A stretch of 64,000 nucleotides of DNA from Tragulus kanchil (Eukaryota > Chordata > Mammalia > Artiodactyla > Tragulidae), in assembly GCA_022376925.1 (NCBI GenBank), contig JAIOJX010000027.1, forward strand, positions 21,531,471 through 21,595,470, given 5' to 3'. The notes beneath the pieces were generated by a model. It saw only the letters and a list, made by a program, of their open reading frames with translations. It was not told where the DNA came from and did no database searches. Positions 55,591-64,000 of this stretch are shown here, piece after piece (position 1 is the stretch's first letter; each line of letters begins with the position of its first letter). Position numbers and translations under genes: made by a program.

Positions 55591-56485
55591 CCAGTCTGAG
55601 CAGCCATGCCTGTGACTTTCAGCAGAGCAGCTTGGACAGTATTGAACCTACTTCCCCCGGCGGGGAGCATCTGAGGTTCTCCTGGACTCTCTGAGGGTGG
55701 AGGAGGGGATAAACCTGCATCCCTGAGTCATTTCGGATCCTGCCTCTTCCCCCTCCTCCTCATCCGCCCCCGCCCCGCCCCAGTAGCCAAATTCAGCCAG
55801 AGGGACTCTACACTCCCCCCTCCACCTGCTGCAAACCTTTAAGGTTTAATAAACAACCCCCTTCTAGGATGGTTTAAAGGCCAGCCCGGCCGGTAGTCGA
55901 CAGCACAGGCCTCTCGGGGGCCTCTTGGAAATTATATGAGATGGTAGATATGAGAGCACCCCGTCAGGTATGAAATACCATACAAATATTAGCCACCTGC
56001 CTGACGGAGCTGACAGAAGGAGGGAGCTCTCTAAAAATGTGCTGAGTCCGTTCAATCAGTCAAAGAGCCATCTGGGAAGGTGGGCGTTTGCTCTCTTAAA
56101 GGCACAGCCTTTCCTGCCTTCTCCCGTCCACCCTCCCTCCACAGGCCCTCACGTCAGGGCTCCCGCTGGAAACGGCCCTCCAGCTGCCCTCCAGCTGCCC
56201 CGAGGGGCGGAGTGCCATCCCTGGGGCTTCCGGTCGGCGGGGCTGCACGGGGTCCTGGTGACCGACCGCCTGCCCACACCCGTCCTCGCCAGCCAGCCAG
56301 AGACCCACACGGAAGCAACGAAAGATGCGGGGCCTGTGAGCATCCCAGCGCCAGGGCTGGGCACCCATATGAGCAATGGCCAGGGGGTGCGAAGACAGTG
56401 GCCTGAGCCCGGGGGGCGACGCAGCCACAGGTGCTGAACAGACACCTTTATAACAAAGAATAATCTCTCAGTTTTCTCCTTCTGG

Positions 56486-56710
56486 TCCATTGGCTCTCAA
56501 CATGGAGCAATTTTGCCCCCCCCCCCCACCCAGGGACACGTGGCAATATCTAGAGATGCCTTCGTCTGCCACAGGTGGGAGGGTCCGACATCTGGTGGGT
56601 AGAGGCCAGAGGGGCTAAGCAGCCTCCCTCAGAACAGCCCTCCGCCCCCTACCCCTAAAATATAATGATCCGCCCCAAAAGTCAGCAGTGCTGACTATGA
56701 GAAACCGTGT
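56486..56710 (+). mobile_element. MER5A (doublet 14, copy 2)
   Basis: Duplicate of 55365-55590, with small run-length differences. Confidence 0.9.
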
Positions 56711-57485
56711 TCCAGTCTGAGCAGCCATGCCTGTGACTTTCAGCAGAGCAGCTTGGACAGTATTGAACCTACTTCCCCCGGCGGGGAGCATCTGAGGTTC
56801 TCCTGGACTCTCTGAGGGTGGAGGAGGGGATAAACCTGCATCCCTGAGTCATTTCGGATCCTGCCTCTTCCCCTCCTCCTCATCCGCCCCCGCCCCGCCC
56901 CAGTAGCCAAATTCAGCCAGAGGGACTCTACACTCCCCCCTCCACCTGCTGCAAACCTTTAAGGTTTAATAAACAACCCCCTTCTAGGATGGTTTAAAGG
57001 CCAGCCCGGCCGGTAGTCGACAGCACAGGCCTCTCGGGGGCCTCTTGGAAATTATATGAGATGGTAGATATGAGAGCACCCCGTCAGGTATGAAATACCA
57101 TACAAATATTACCTCTAATTTATGTAAGTGCTCTCAGCCGGAGGTGTTAGGATTCAAGGCAGGAAACGACCGGCTCCTTCGCTTTCCAGTCACGACCTCA
57201 GCGCCCTCGTGTGGCCACTGGTGGGAACTACGCCCTGGACTGGCCCGGGATGTTCGGACCCGGGGGAGGCAGGCAGGAACCGCAATTTGGGGAGCCGCTC
57301 CTCCTCTCCGCCTGCCTCTCGGCTCTAGCAGAAACCATGAGGTCCCCCACTGGCACCCCCAGGAGGACCCTCGTGCCCTGGGGCACAGCCCTTGCTGCCT
57401 GGGACTTGGGCTGGAGGGAACACAAAACCTCCACATCTTAGTCACTCCAGCCCAGGGCCTGGCCTAGAGGAAGAGCTCACCTGTC

Positions 57486-57683
57486 GCAGTGCTCAGCCAC
57501 TCCGTCCTGTCTCACTCTTCATAATGCTTCGTAACGCTGTAGCCCACCAGGTGCCTCTCTCCGTGGAATTTCCCAGGAAAGAATACTTGAGTGGGTTGCT
57601 GTTTTCTCCTCCCTGGGGATCTTCCTGACCCAGAGATTGAGCCCACACCCTCTGCATTGCCAGGCAGACTCTTTACCAGTAAA
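57486..57683 (-). mobile_element. Bov-tA SINE, diverged
   Basis: GTAGCCCACCAGGTGCCTCT, GGAATTTCCCAGGAAAGAAT, TTGAGTGGGTTGCTGTTTTC, GATCTTCCTGACCCAGAGAT, GCCAGGCAGACTCTTTACCA. Duplicate at 58594-58790. Confidence 0.85.
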
Positions 57684-57886
57684 CATACAGAGCCTTCCCT
57701 CCAGACTCCTGGCTTCTCCTGTCAGTGGCTGCAGCTGATCTTACTATTTGTCCCCCTTGGGAAGCTGGCGTAAGCCTCTGACCCTTGAACACATATGTCT
57801 TTGTGTTCCTGAACACCTATGGTCTCTTACGCAATTCAAGAGGGCGAACATCTGTCTCTGGGCTTGTTGCCAACGGGAGGCTCGGG

Positions 57887-58102
57887 GACGACCCTGGTGG
57901 TCCGGGGGTTAGGAATTCGTCTGCCAGTGCAGGGGACACAGGTCTGGGAAGATACCACATACCATGGGGCCACTAAGCCCAATGCCACAACGCCGGAGGC
58001 CACGCTCTAGAGCCTGTGCTCCGCCACAAGAGAAGCCACCCAACGGGAAGCCAGCGCACCACGGCCAGCGAGGAGCCCACATGCCACAGCCAGAGAAAAG
58101 CT
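57887..58102 (+). mobile_element. CHR-type SINE, cut at the doublet join
   Basis: GACCCTGGTGGTCCGGGGGT, ATTCGTCTGCCAGTGCAGGG, GGAAGATACCACATACCATG, CTCTAGAGCCTGTGCTCCGC; stops at GAGAAAAGCT. Confidence 0.85.
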
Positions 58103-58993
58103 CACGGCGCAGCCCGGCCGGTAGTCGACAGCACAGGCCTCTCGGGGGCCTCTTGGAAATTATATGAGATGGTAGATATGAGAGCACCCCGTCAGGTATG
58201 AAATACCATACAAATATTACCTCTAATTTATGTAAGTGCTCTCAGCCGGAGGTGTTAGGATTCAAGGCAGGAAACGACCGGCTCCTTCGCTTTCCAGTCA
58301 CGACCTCAGCGCCCTCGTGTGGCCACTGGTGGGAACTACGCCCTGGACTGGCCCGGGATGTTCGGACCCGGGGGAGGCAGGCAGGAACCGCAATTTGGGA
58401 GCCGCTCCTCCTCTCCGCCTGCCTCTCGGCTCTAGCAGAAACCATGAGGTCCCCCACTGGCACCCCCAGGAGGACCCTCGTGCCCTGGGGCACAGCCCTT
58501 GCTGCCTGGGACTTGGGCTGGAGGGAACACAAAACCTCCACATCTTAGTCACTCCAGCCCAGGGCCTGGCCTAGAGGAAGAGCTCACCTGTCGCAGTGCT
58601 CAGCCACTCCGTCCTGTCTCACTCTTCATAATGCTTCGTAACGCTGTAGCCCACCAGGTGCCTCTCTCCGTGGAATTTCCCAGGAAAGAATACTTGAGTG
58701 GGTTGCTGTTTTCTCCTCCCTGGGGATCTTCCTGACCCAGAGATTGAGCCCACACCCTCTGCATTGCCAGGCAGACTCTTTACCAGTAAACATACAGAGC
58801 CTTCCCTCCAGACTCCTGGCTTCTCCTGTCAGTGGCTGCAGCTGATCTTACTATTTGTCCCCCTTGGGAAGCTGGCGTAAGCCTCTGACCCTTGAACACA
58901 TATGTCTTTGTGTTCCTGAACACCTATGGTCTCTTACGCAATTCAAGAGGGCGAACATCTGTCTCTGGGCTTGTTGCCAACGGGAGGCTCGGG

Positions 58994-59272
58994 GACGACC
59001 CTGGTGGTCCGGGGGTTAGGAATTCGTCTGCCAGTGCAGGGGACACAGGTCTGGGAAGATACCACATACCATGGGGCCACTAAGCCCAATGCCACAACGC
59101 CGGAGGCCACGCTCTAGAGCCTGTGCTCCGCCACAAGAGAAGCCACCCAACGGGAAGCCAGCGCACCACGGCCAGCGAGGAGCCCACATGCCACAGCCAG
59201 AGAAAAGCTGCAGCAGCAACGAAGACCCAGCGCAGCCCCGAACACAATTAATTCAAAACAAAAACAGACCAT
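58994..59272 (+). mobile_element. CHR-type SINE, complete version
   Basis: Same as 57887-58102 but continuing through GCAGCAGCAACGAAGACCCA and GCGCAGCCCCGAACACAATT to an A-rich tail. Confidence 0.87.
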
Positions 59273-59299
59273 GGGTTCAAGCCCCAATCTGAATCGCAC

Positions 59300-59610
59300 A
59301 GTTGCACTGGGATATTTACTTTTTTAAAAAGGTGCAATAGAAATAACCATGTGATTAAGCTGTAAGACTAACGGCACCTACATGGGGACTAAGCATCAAC
59401 CTGCTTAGGTGGGAGGGGTGGGGGTGGGAGGGAAAAGGAGGGGCTCAGGGGAGAGGGCTCAGGGGTATTCCTATGACTGTTTGGGGATGACGTAGACTTG
59501 TCAACAAGAAAGCTCTGTAACAACGTACAACAATAACTTCTCTGTACACCTGAAGCTAATGCAACATTGTAAAACAAATACACCCCGATTAAAAATGTAT
59601 AGCAAAATAC
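59300..59610 (+). mobile_element. L1 3' end
   Basis: The last part (TTCTCTGTACACCTGAAGCT, AATGCAACATTGTAAAACAA, ATACACCCCGATTAAAAA) is the artiodactyl L1 3' UTR end. The G-rich stretch at 59405-59465 fits the G-rich tract usually found upstream of it. The left boundary is uncertain. Confidence 0.7.
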
Positions 59611-59765
59611 AAAGTTATACAACATTTTAAAACTTCCCCATAAAAATGGGAAAGGAGAGAGGGCCCCTCTCCCTGCCCTCGCCGTTGTCCTGTAGGTCTT
59701 GCGGAGGGGAGAAGCGCCAGGCATTGGTGCAACAAATATTTTGTGGACCTACTTGTCCAAGTTAA

Positions 59766-59917
59766 TCCCTCCTTCCCTCCCGCCTTCCCTCCCTCCCCTC
59801 TTCCGTCCTCCACCTCTCTGTCCCTTCCTCAGTCCCTCCCTGCCTCCCTCCCGCCCCTCTCCTCCCCTTGGTCCCGCATCCACCCACCCCCCACCCCACC
59901 CCACCCCCCACCCCCGT
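59766..59917. repeat. Polypyrimidine and C-rich low-complexity tract
   Basis: (CCCT/TCCC)n at 59766-59870, then CCACCCACCCCCCACCCCAC-type sequence to 59917, with G-quadruplex potential on the minus strand. Duplicate with losses at about 60858-61004. Confidence 0.85.
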
Positions 59918-60419
59918 CAGGCCATCCGCCCTTCATATAGTGAGTGGTCTCAGATGCTGCTTCCGTCTTAAGGATCCTCAGGTCAGCTCCGAGCATCTCC
60001 GTGTACGTATAAGCGTGGCATCTTAAGAGCGATCAACAGAATGTAGATCCTCATTCTTGCCTTTATGAAAAAAACAAAAAAAGTCAGTGCAAATGTGTGC
60101 AAAGTTTAACACCGCTGCACAGTCTGTGGAGAGGCGCGCGGGTGCAACTACAGCGTGAGAGACGGATGACAAGAGGCAGAGCCGCAGGGCCCTGCCCTGG
60201 AGGACAGAGGGAGCTGAGCTCTAGGAGGAGCAGCACTTGGTATCAGCGGGGAGGGCACGGGCCAACGCCGGGGGTCAAGAAGTGCTCACGGGAAACTAGG
60301 GGCTGGGCCGAAGACAGGGTGCTTTGGGCTGAGCAGAGGGAGAGCAAAGACCAGAAAGGCAGCAGCGCCTGACGGAGGTGGGGCTGTCAGGTCGGGCCAG
60401 TGGGTCTGAGAGTGTGTTT

Positions 60420-60830
60420 CTCAGCTCAGAGCTGAGGCATCCTGACCTTGAGATAATCTCAAATTAAACCTCTACCAATTAACCTTTCTCGGTGTTCACA
60501 CCCGGATGCATCTGTAGTCGCAGAAACCTGGTCTGGCTTCAGAAAGGCTCTCCAGTGCAATTAGAGGATCTCTGAGCTCCCAGGGCAAGGACAGCGGGCT
60601 TATCCTGCTCCAGCATCTCTGGGAAGACGCGCCACCTGGGCTTGTCCAATGGGCGGAAAGTGGGGAGGGCGGGGAGGGAGTTCAAAGGGAGGTTCACGGC
60701 AAAGGACTCTCTCTGCAGGTGGAGTGCTCTGTAATAATGCCCACAGGGCAATCACATTCTGATGTGCAGTTATTAAACAGGGGGGAAACAAATATAATAA
60801 AATGTCGACATTTGTAGGAGGTTAAAAATA
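60420..60830. other. Unassigned block with an AT-rich end
   Basis: 60420-60500 has AGATAATCTCAAATTAAACC and CAATTAACC. 60735-60830 has TAATAATGCCCAC, CAGTTATTAAACAGG and TATAATAAAATGTCG. No repeat match; candidate conserved sequence, duplicated at 61505-61950. Confidence 0.33.
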
Positions 60831-62333
60831 TTTTGTGGACCTACTTGTCCAAGTTAATCCCTCCTTCCTCCGCCTTCCTCCCTCCCTCTTCCGTCCTCCA
60901 CCTCTCTGTCCCTTCCTCAGTCCCTCCCTGCCTCCCTCCCGCCCCTCCCCTCCCCTTGGTCCCGCATCCACCCACCCCCACCCCACCCCACCCCCCACCC
61001 CCGTCAGGCCATCCGCCCTTCATATAGTGAGTGGTCTCAGATGCTGCTTCCGTCTTAAGGATCCTCAGGTCAGCTCCGAGCATCTCCGTGTACGTATAAG
61101 CGTGGCATCTTAAGAGCGATCAACAGAATGTAGATCCTCATTCTTGCCTTTATGAAAAAAACAAAAAAAGTCAGTGCAAATGTGTGCAAAGTTTAACACC
61201 GCTGCACAGTCTGTGGAGAGGCGCGCGGGTGCAACTACAGCGTGAGAGACGGATGACAAGAGGCAGAGCCGCAGGGCCCTGCCCTGGAGGACAGAGGGAG
61301 CTGAGCTCTAGGAGGAGCAGCACTTGGTATCAGCGGGGAGGGCACGGGCCAACGCCGGGGGTCAAGAAGTGCTCACGGGAAACTAGGGGCTGGGCCGAAG
61401 ACAGGGTGCTTTGGGCTGAGCAGAGGGAGAGCAAAGACCAGAAGGCAGCAGCGCCTGACGGAGGTGGGGCTGTCAGGTCGGGCCAGTGGGTCTGAGAGTG
61501 TGTTTCTCAGCTCAGAGCTGAGGCATCCTGACCTTGAGATAATCTCAAATTAAACCTCTACCAATTAACCTTTCTCGGTGTTCACACCCGGATGCATCTG
61601 TAGTCGCAGAAACCTGGTCTGGCTTCAGAAAGGCTCTCCAGTGCAATTAGAGGATCTCTGAGCTCCCAGGGCAAGGACAGCGGGCTTATCCTGCTCCAGC
61701 ATCTCTGGGAAGACGCGCCACCTGGGCTTGTCCAATGGGCGGAAAGTGGGGAGGGCGGGGAGGGAGTTCAAAGGGAGGTTCACGGCAAAGGACTCTCTCT
61801 GCAGGTGGAGTGCTCTGTAATAATGCCCACAGGGCAATCACATTCTGATGTGCAGTTATTAAACAGGGGGGAAACAAATATAATAAAATGTCGACATTTG
61901 TAGGAGGTTAAAAATAAAATTAAAGTGGAGGATAAAGATAAAATCGATAACCTCGGGCTTCCCGGAACCTGCCAGTTCTCTGAGAGCGGAGGGTAAATTT
62001 GTGCCGAGAGAGTAACATACCAGGGATGGGTTGGAGGCTGCGAGGGAGTGAAGGGGCAAAGGGGACGCTGCCTTCCCAGAGCCGCCAGTGGGCTGCAGGT
62101 GCCCACACAGTCTTGTGAGGAAGCTGAGTCTGGGAGCGTGCATTCGGGTCCTGACTTCCCCTCTCCCAGTAACTGACAAACCCTCATCCTCCCCTGGGTA
62201 TGACGAGGGTAAATGACCAGAGCCGCTCTCACCAGCTCACTGGCGAAGGATCGCAGAGGCTCTGGGGGCGAAGGGTTTGATACGGGGGCTGCCCAGTGTG
62301 AGTATTTCACAGAGGTCAGCTATTCCAGGTTCT

Positions 62334-62688
62334 TATTTTAATTAATTTATTTATTTACTTGCTTATGGCTATTCTGGGTTTTCACTGCTGCTGCAGAGGC
62401 TTCTCTAGTTGCAGGGAGTGGGGGCTACTCTCTAGTTGAGGTGAGCAGGCTTCTTGTGGCAGTGACTTCTCTTGTGGAGGGACTCAGGTTCTAGGGCGCA
62501 TGGGCTTCAGTCGTTGCAGCACATGGGCTCCATAGGTGCGGCTCCAAGGCTCTAGAGCACAGGCTCCCTAGTTGCAGTTCACGAGTTTAGCTGCTCTGCA
62601 GCATGTGCAATCTTCCCAGATCAGGGATGCAACCTGCGTCTCCTGCTTTGGCAGGCGAGCTCTTTACCACTGAGCCACCAGGAAGCCC
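62334..62688 (-). mobile_element. CHR-2 SINE, full length
   Basis: AATTTATTTATTTACTTGCT, TATTCTGGGTTTTCACTGCT, CTTCTCTAGTTGCAGGGAGT, GGGCGCATGGGCTTCAGTCG, GTTTAGCTGCTCTGCAGCAT, TTTACCACTGAGCCACCAGG, AAGCCC. The target-site duplication TATTCCAGGTTYT is at 62321-62333 and 62689-62701. Confidence 0.95.
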
Positions 62689-62734
62689 TATTCCAGGTTT
62701 TAACTTACTTGTATGGTACCAGTTACTGCACCAT

Positions 62735-62829
62735 CGGTAGGTGGGATCTTAGTTCCTTGACCTGAGGTCTAATCTACCTCCCCTGCAGTGGAAATGCAGT
62801 CTTAACCACGGGACCTCCAGGGAATTCCC
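62735..62829 (-). mobile_element. CHR-1-type SINE fragment
   Basis: GTGGGATCTTAGTTCCTTGA, CCTCCCCTGCAGTGGAAATG, CAGTCTTAACCACGGGACCT, CCAGGGAATTCCC. Duplicate at 63837-63925. Confidence 0.8.
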
Positions 62830-63428
62830 AATGGCACCAGCTCCCAATGGGCTCCCCGGTGGCTCAGGGTAGAACCTGCCTGCCAATGCAGGAGGCAGTT
62901 CAGTCCCGGGGCTCTGTAATAATGCCCACAGGGCAATCACATTCTGATGTGCAGTTATTAAACAGGAAACAAATATAATAAAATGTCGACATTTGTAGGA
63001 GGTTAAAAATAAAATTAAAGTGGAGGATAAAGATAAAATCGATAACCTCGGGCTTCCCGGAACCTGCCAGTTCTCTGAGAGCGGAGGGTAAATTTGTGCC
63101 GAGAGAGTAACATACCAGGGATGGGTTGGAGGCTGCGAGGGAGTGAAGGGGCAAAGGGGACGCTGCCTTCCCAGAGCCGCCAGTGGGCTGCAGGTGCCCA
63201 CACAGTCTTGTGAGGAAGCTGAGTCTGGGAGCGTGCATTCGGGTCCTGACTTCCCCTCTCCCAGTAACTGACAAACCCTCATCCTCCCCTGGGTATGACG
63301 AGGGTAAATGACCAGAGCCGCTCTCACCAGCTCACTGGCGAAGGATCGCAGAGGCTCTGGGGGTGAAGGGTTTGATACGGGGGCTGCCCAGTGTGAGTAT
63401 TTCACAGAGGTCAGCTATTCCAGGTTCT

Positions 63429-63784
63429 TATTTTAATTAATTTATTTATTTACTTGCTTATGGCTATTCTGGGTTTTCACTGCTGCTGCAGAGGCTTCTC
63501 TAGTTGCAGGGAGTGGGGGCTACTCTCTAGTTGAGGTGAGCAGGCTTCTTGTGGCAGTGACTTCTCTTGTGGAGGGACTCAGGTTCTAGGGCGCATGGGC
63601 TTCAGTCGTTGCAGCACATGGGCTCCATAGGTGCGGCTCCAAGGCTCTAGAGCACAGGCTCCCTAGTTGCAGTTCACGAGTTTAGCTGCTCTGCAGCATG
63701 TGCAATCTTCCCAGATCAGGGATGCAACCTGCGTCTCCTGCTTTGGCAGGCGAGCTCTTTACCACTGAGCCACCAGGGAAGCCC
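63429..63784 (-). mobile_element. CHR-2 SINE (doublet 17, copy 2)
   Basis: Duplicate of 62334-62688 with one extra G in the head (CCAGGGAAGCCC), the expected form. Target-site duplications are at 63416-63428 and 63785-63797. Confidence 0.95.
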
Positions 63785-63944
63785 TATTCCAGGTTTTAAC
63801 TTACTTGTATGGTACCAGTTACTGCACCATCGGTAGGTGGGATCTTAGTTCCTTGACCTGAGGTCTAATCTACCTCCCCTGCAGTGGAAATGCAGTCTTA
63901 ACCACGGGACCTCCAGGGAATTCCCAATGGCACCAGCTCCCAAT

Positions 63945-64000
63945 GGGCTCCCCGGTGGCTCAGGGGTAAAGAACCTGCCTGCCAATGCAGGAGACGCGAG
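63945..64000 (+). mobile_element. Bov-tA SINE start, cut by the window end
   Basis: GGGCTCCCCGGTGGCTCAGG, GGTAAAGAACCTGCCTGCCA, ATGCAGGAGACGCGAG. The noisy duplicate at 62849-62910 is broken at the doublet join. Confidence 0.85.

Larger units (their letters stand above)
54871..57111. repeat. Tandem doublet 14, unit about 1121
   Basis: Copy 1 is 54871-55991 and copy 2 is 55992-57111. Differences: a C run in the MER5A, GAGAGAGCTAAGC versus GAGGGGCTAAGC (about 55490/56610), and CCCCCTCC versus CCCCTCC. Bases 55883-55991 also recur at 57003-57111 and 58111-58219. Confidence 0.95.
57003..59209. repeat. Tandem doublet 15, unit about 1108
   Basis: Copy 1 is 57003-58110 and copy 2 is 58111-59209. 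One G is lost at TTTGGGGAGCC versus TTTGGGAGCC (57286/58394). The CHR SINE ending copy 1 stops at 58102 (GAAAAGCT) but continues normally after 59209. Confidence 0.96.
59734..61914. repeat. Tandem doublet 16, unit about 1090
   Basis: Copy 1 is 59734-60825 and copy 2 is 60826-61914. The first 150 bases of copy 2 have lost several C from CCCTCC-type runs (CCTTCCCTCCCGCC becomes CCTTCCTCCGCC, and so on). Beyond about 61040 the two are nearly identical. Confidence 0.95.
61812..64000. repeat. Tandem doublet 17, unit about 1099, reaching the window end
   Basis: Copy 1 is 61812-62910 and copy 2 runs from 62911 past the right edge. G6 at 61866-61871 faces G2 at 62965-62966 just after the join. Just before the join, copy 1 reads CTCAGGGTAGAACC where copy 2 has CTCAGGGGTAAAGAACC, and ACCAGGAAGCCC where copy 2 has ACCAGGGAAGCCC. 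Bases 61812-61914 also belong to doublet 16. Confidence 0.95.

Noticed and set aside
1..64000. tRNA genes
   Set aside because: Many GGTTCGATCCC-like B boxes are present, but each sits in a CHR, Bov-tA or MIR SINE. None has a matching acceptor stem and anticodon arm.
1..64000. A new transposon or satellite with a 1.1 kb unit
   Set aside because: The seventeen units have unrelated sequences, no common ends, no terminal repeats and no target-site duplications at the joins.
1..64000. CRISPR array, prophage or bacterial operon
   Set aside because: No short direct repeats with spacers and no prokaryotic genes. The repeats present are mammalian.

Overview
Organism and content. This is non-coding nuclear DNA of a ruminant (Pecora: a bovid or cervid; I cannot tell which). 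The case rests on the interspersed repeats. There are about ten Bov-tA SINE loci, about sixteen CHR-type tRNA-derived SINE pieces that open with the GGGRCTTCCCTGGTGGYYCAG head, a BovB (RTE) 3' fragment, artiodactyl L1 3' ends, and a background of old mammalian repeats (MIR, L2, MER5A, MER1, old L1 3' UTRs). I found no protein-coding exon, no tRNA or rRNA gene, no CRISPR and no bacterial or phage signal. The open frames present are what a GC-rich sequence gives by chance, or are translations of SINEs.

Dominant structure. The striking thing is not a gene. Seventeen times across the window, a stretch of about 1.05-1.2 kb is present exactly twice, head to tail. The seventeen units are unrelated to each other, and only their length is shared. 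Inner joins (end of copy 1 / start of copy 2) lie near 338, 3560, 5665, 7511, 13021, 20371, 22534, 27800, 29800, 34444, 45731, 50563, 52770, 55992, 58111, 60826 and 62911. Copies are near-identical, and the few differences are mostly homopolymer gains or losses and small deletions crowded at the inner join. SINEs are cut at the join in one copy and complete in the other. The simplest reading is that these are untrimmed contig or read-end overlaps left in a draft long-read assembly. The real locus would then be roughly 45 kb, not 64 kb. Adjacent doublets sometimes overlap, which makes short triplicates.

Layout. 1-8.6 kb: four doublets, with a Bov-tA split by a variant CHR SINE (1.7-2.2 kb) and a MER5A split by a Bov-tA (about 6.5-7.0 kb, repeated at 7.6-8.1 kb). 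8.6-11.9 kb: single copy, one Bov-tA, MIRs. 11.9-14.1 kb: doublet with an old L1 3' UTR. 14.1-19.2 kb: single copy, several SINEs. 19.2-23.6 kb: two doublets. 23.6-26.7 kb: L1 and SINE pieces. 26.7-31 kb: two doublets with CHR and Bov-tA SINEs and an (AC)n. 31-33.2 kb: AT-richer, SINE pieces. 33.2-35.6 kb: doublet. 35.6-44.6 kb: longest single-copy stretch. 44.6-46.8 kb: doublet. 49.2-49.7 kb: CpG-dense block just before and inside a doublet. 49.4-64 kb: six doublets almost back to back, with a long (TC)n tract, a CHR-2 element split by BovB, and MER5A.

Possible function. Between the repeats the GC-rich background is punctuated by short AT-rich, repeat-free islands carrying TAATTA/TAATTG-type cores (for example 12.0, 15.7, 19.6, 25.1, 39.6, 43.7, 47.2, 51.8 and 61.8 kb). 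They look like conserved non-coding elements of a developmental regulatory landscape, but that is inference and needs cross-species alignment. Repeat family names are given from recognised consensus features by eye, so boundaries are good to roughly 5-20 bases.
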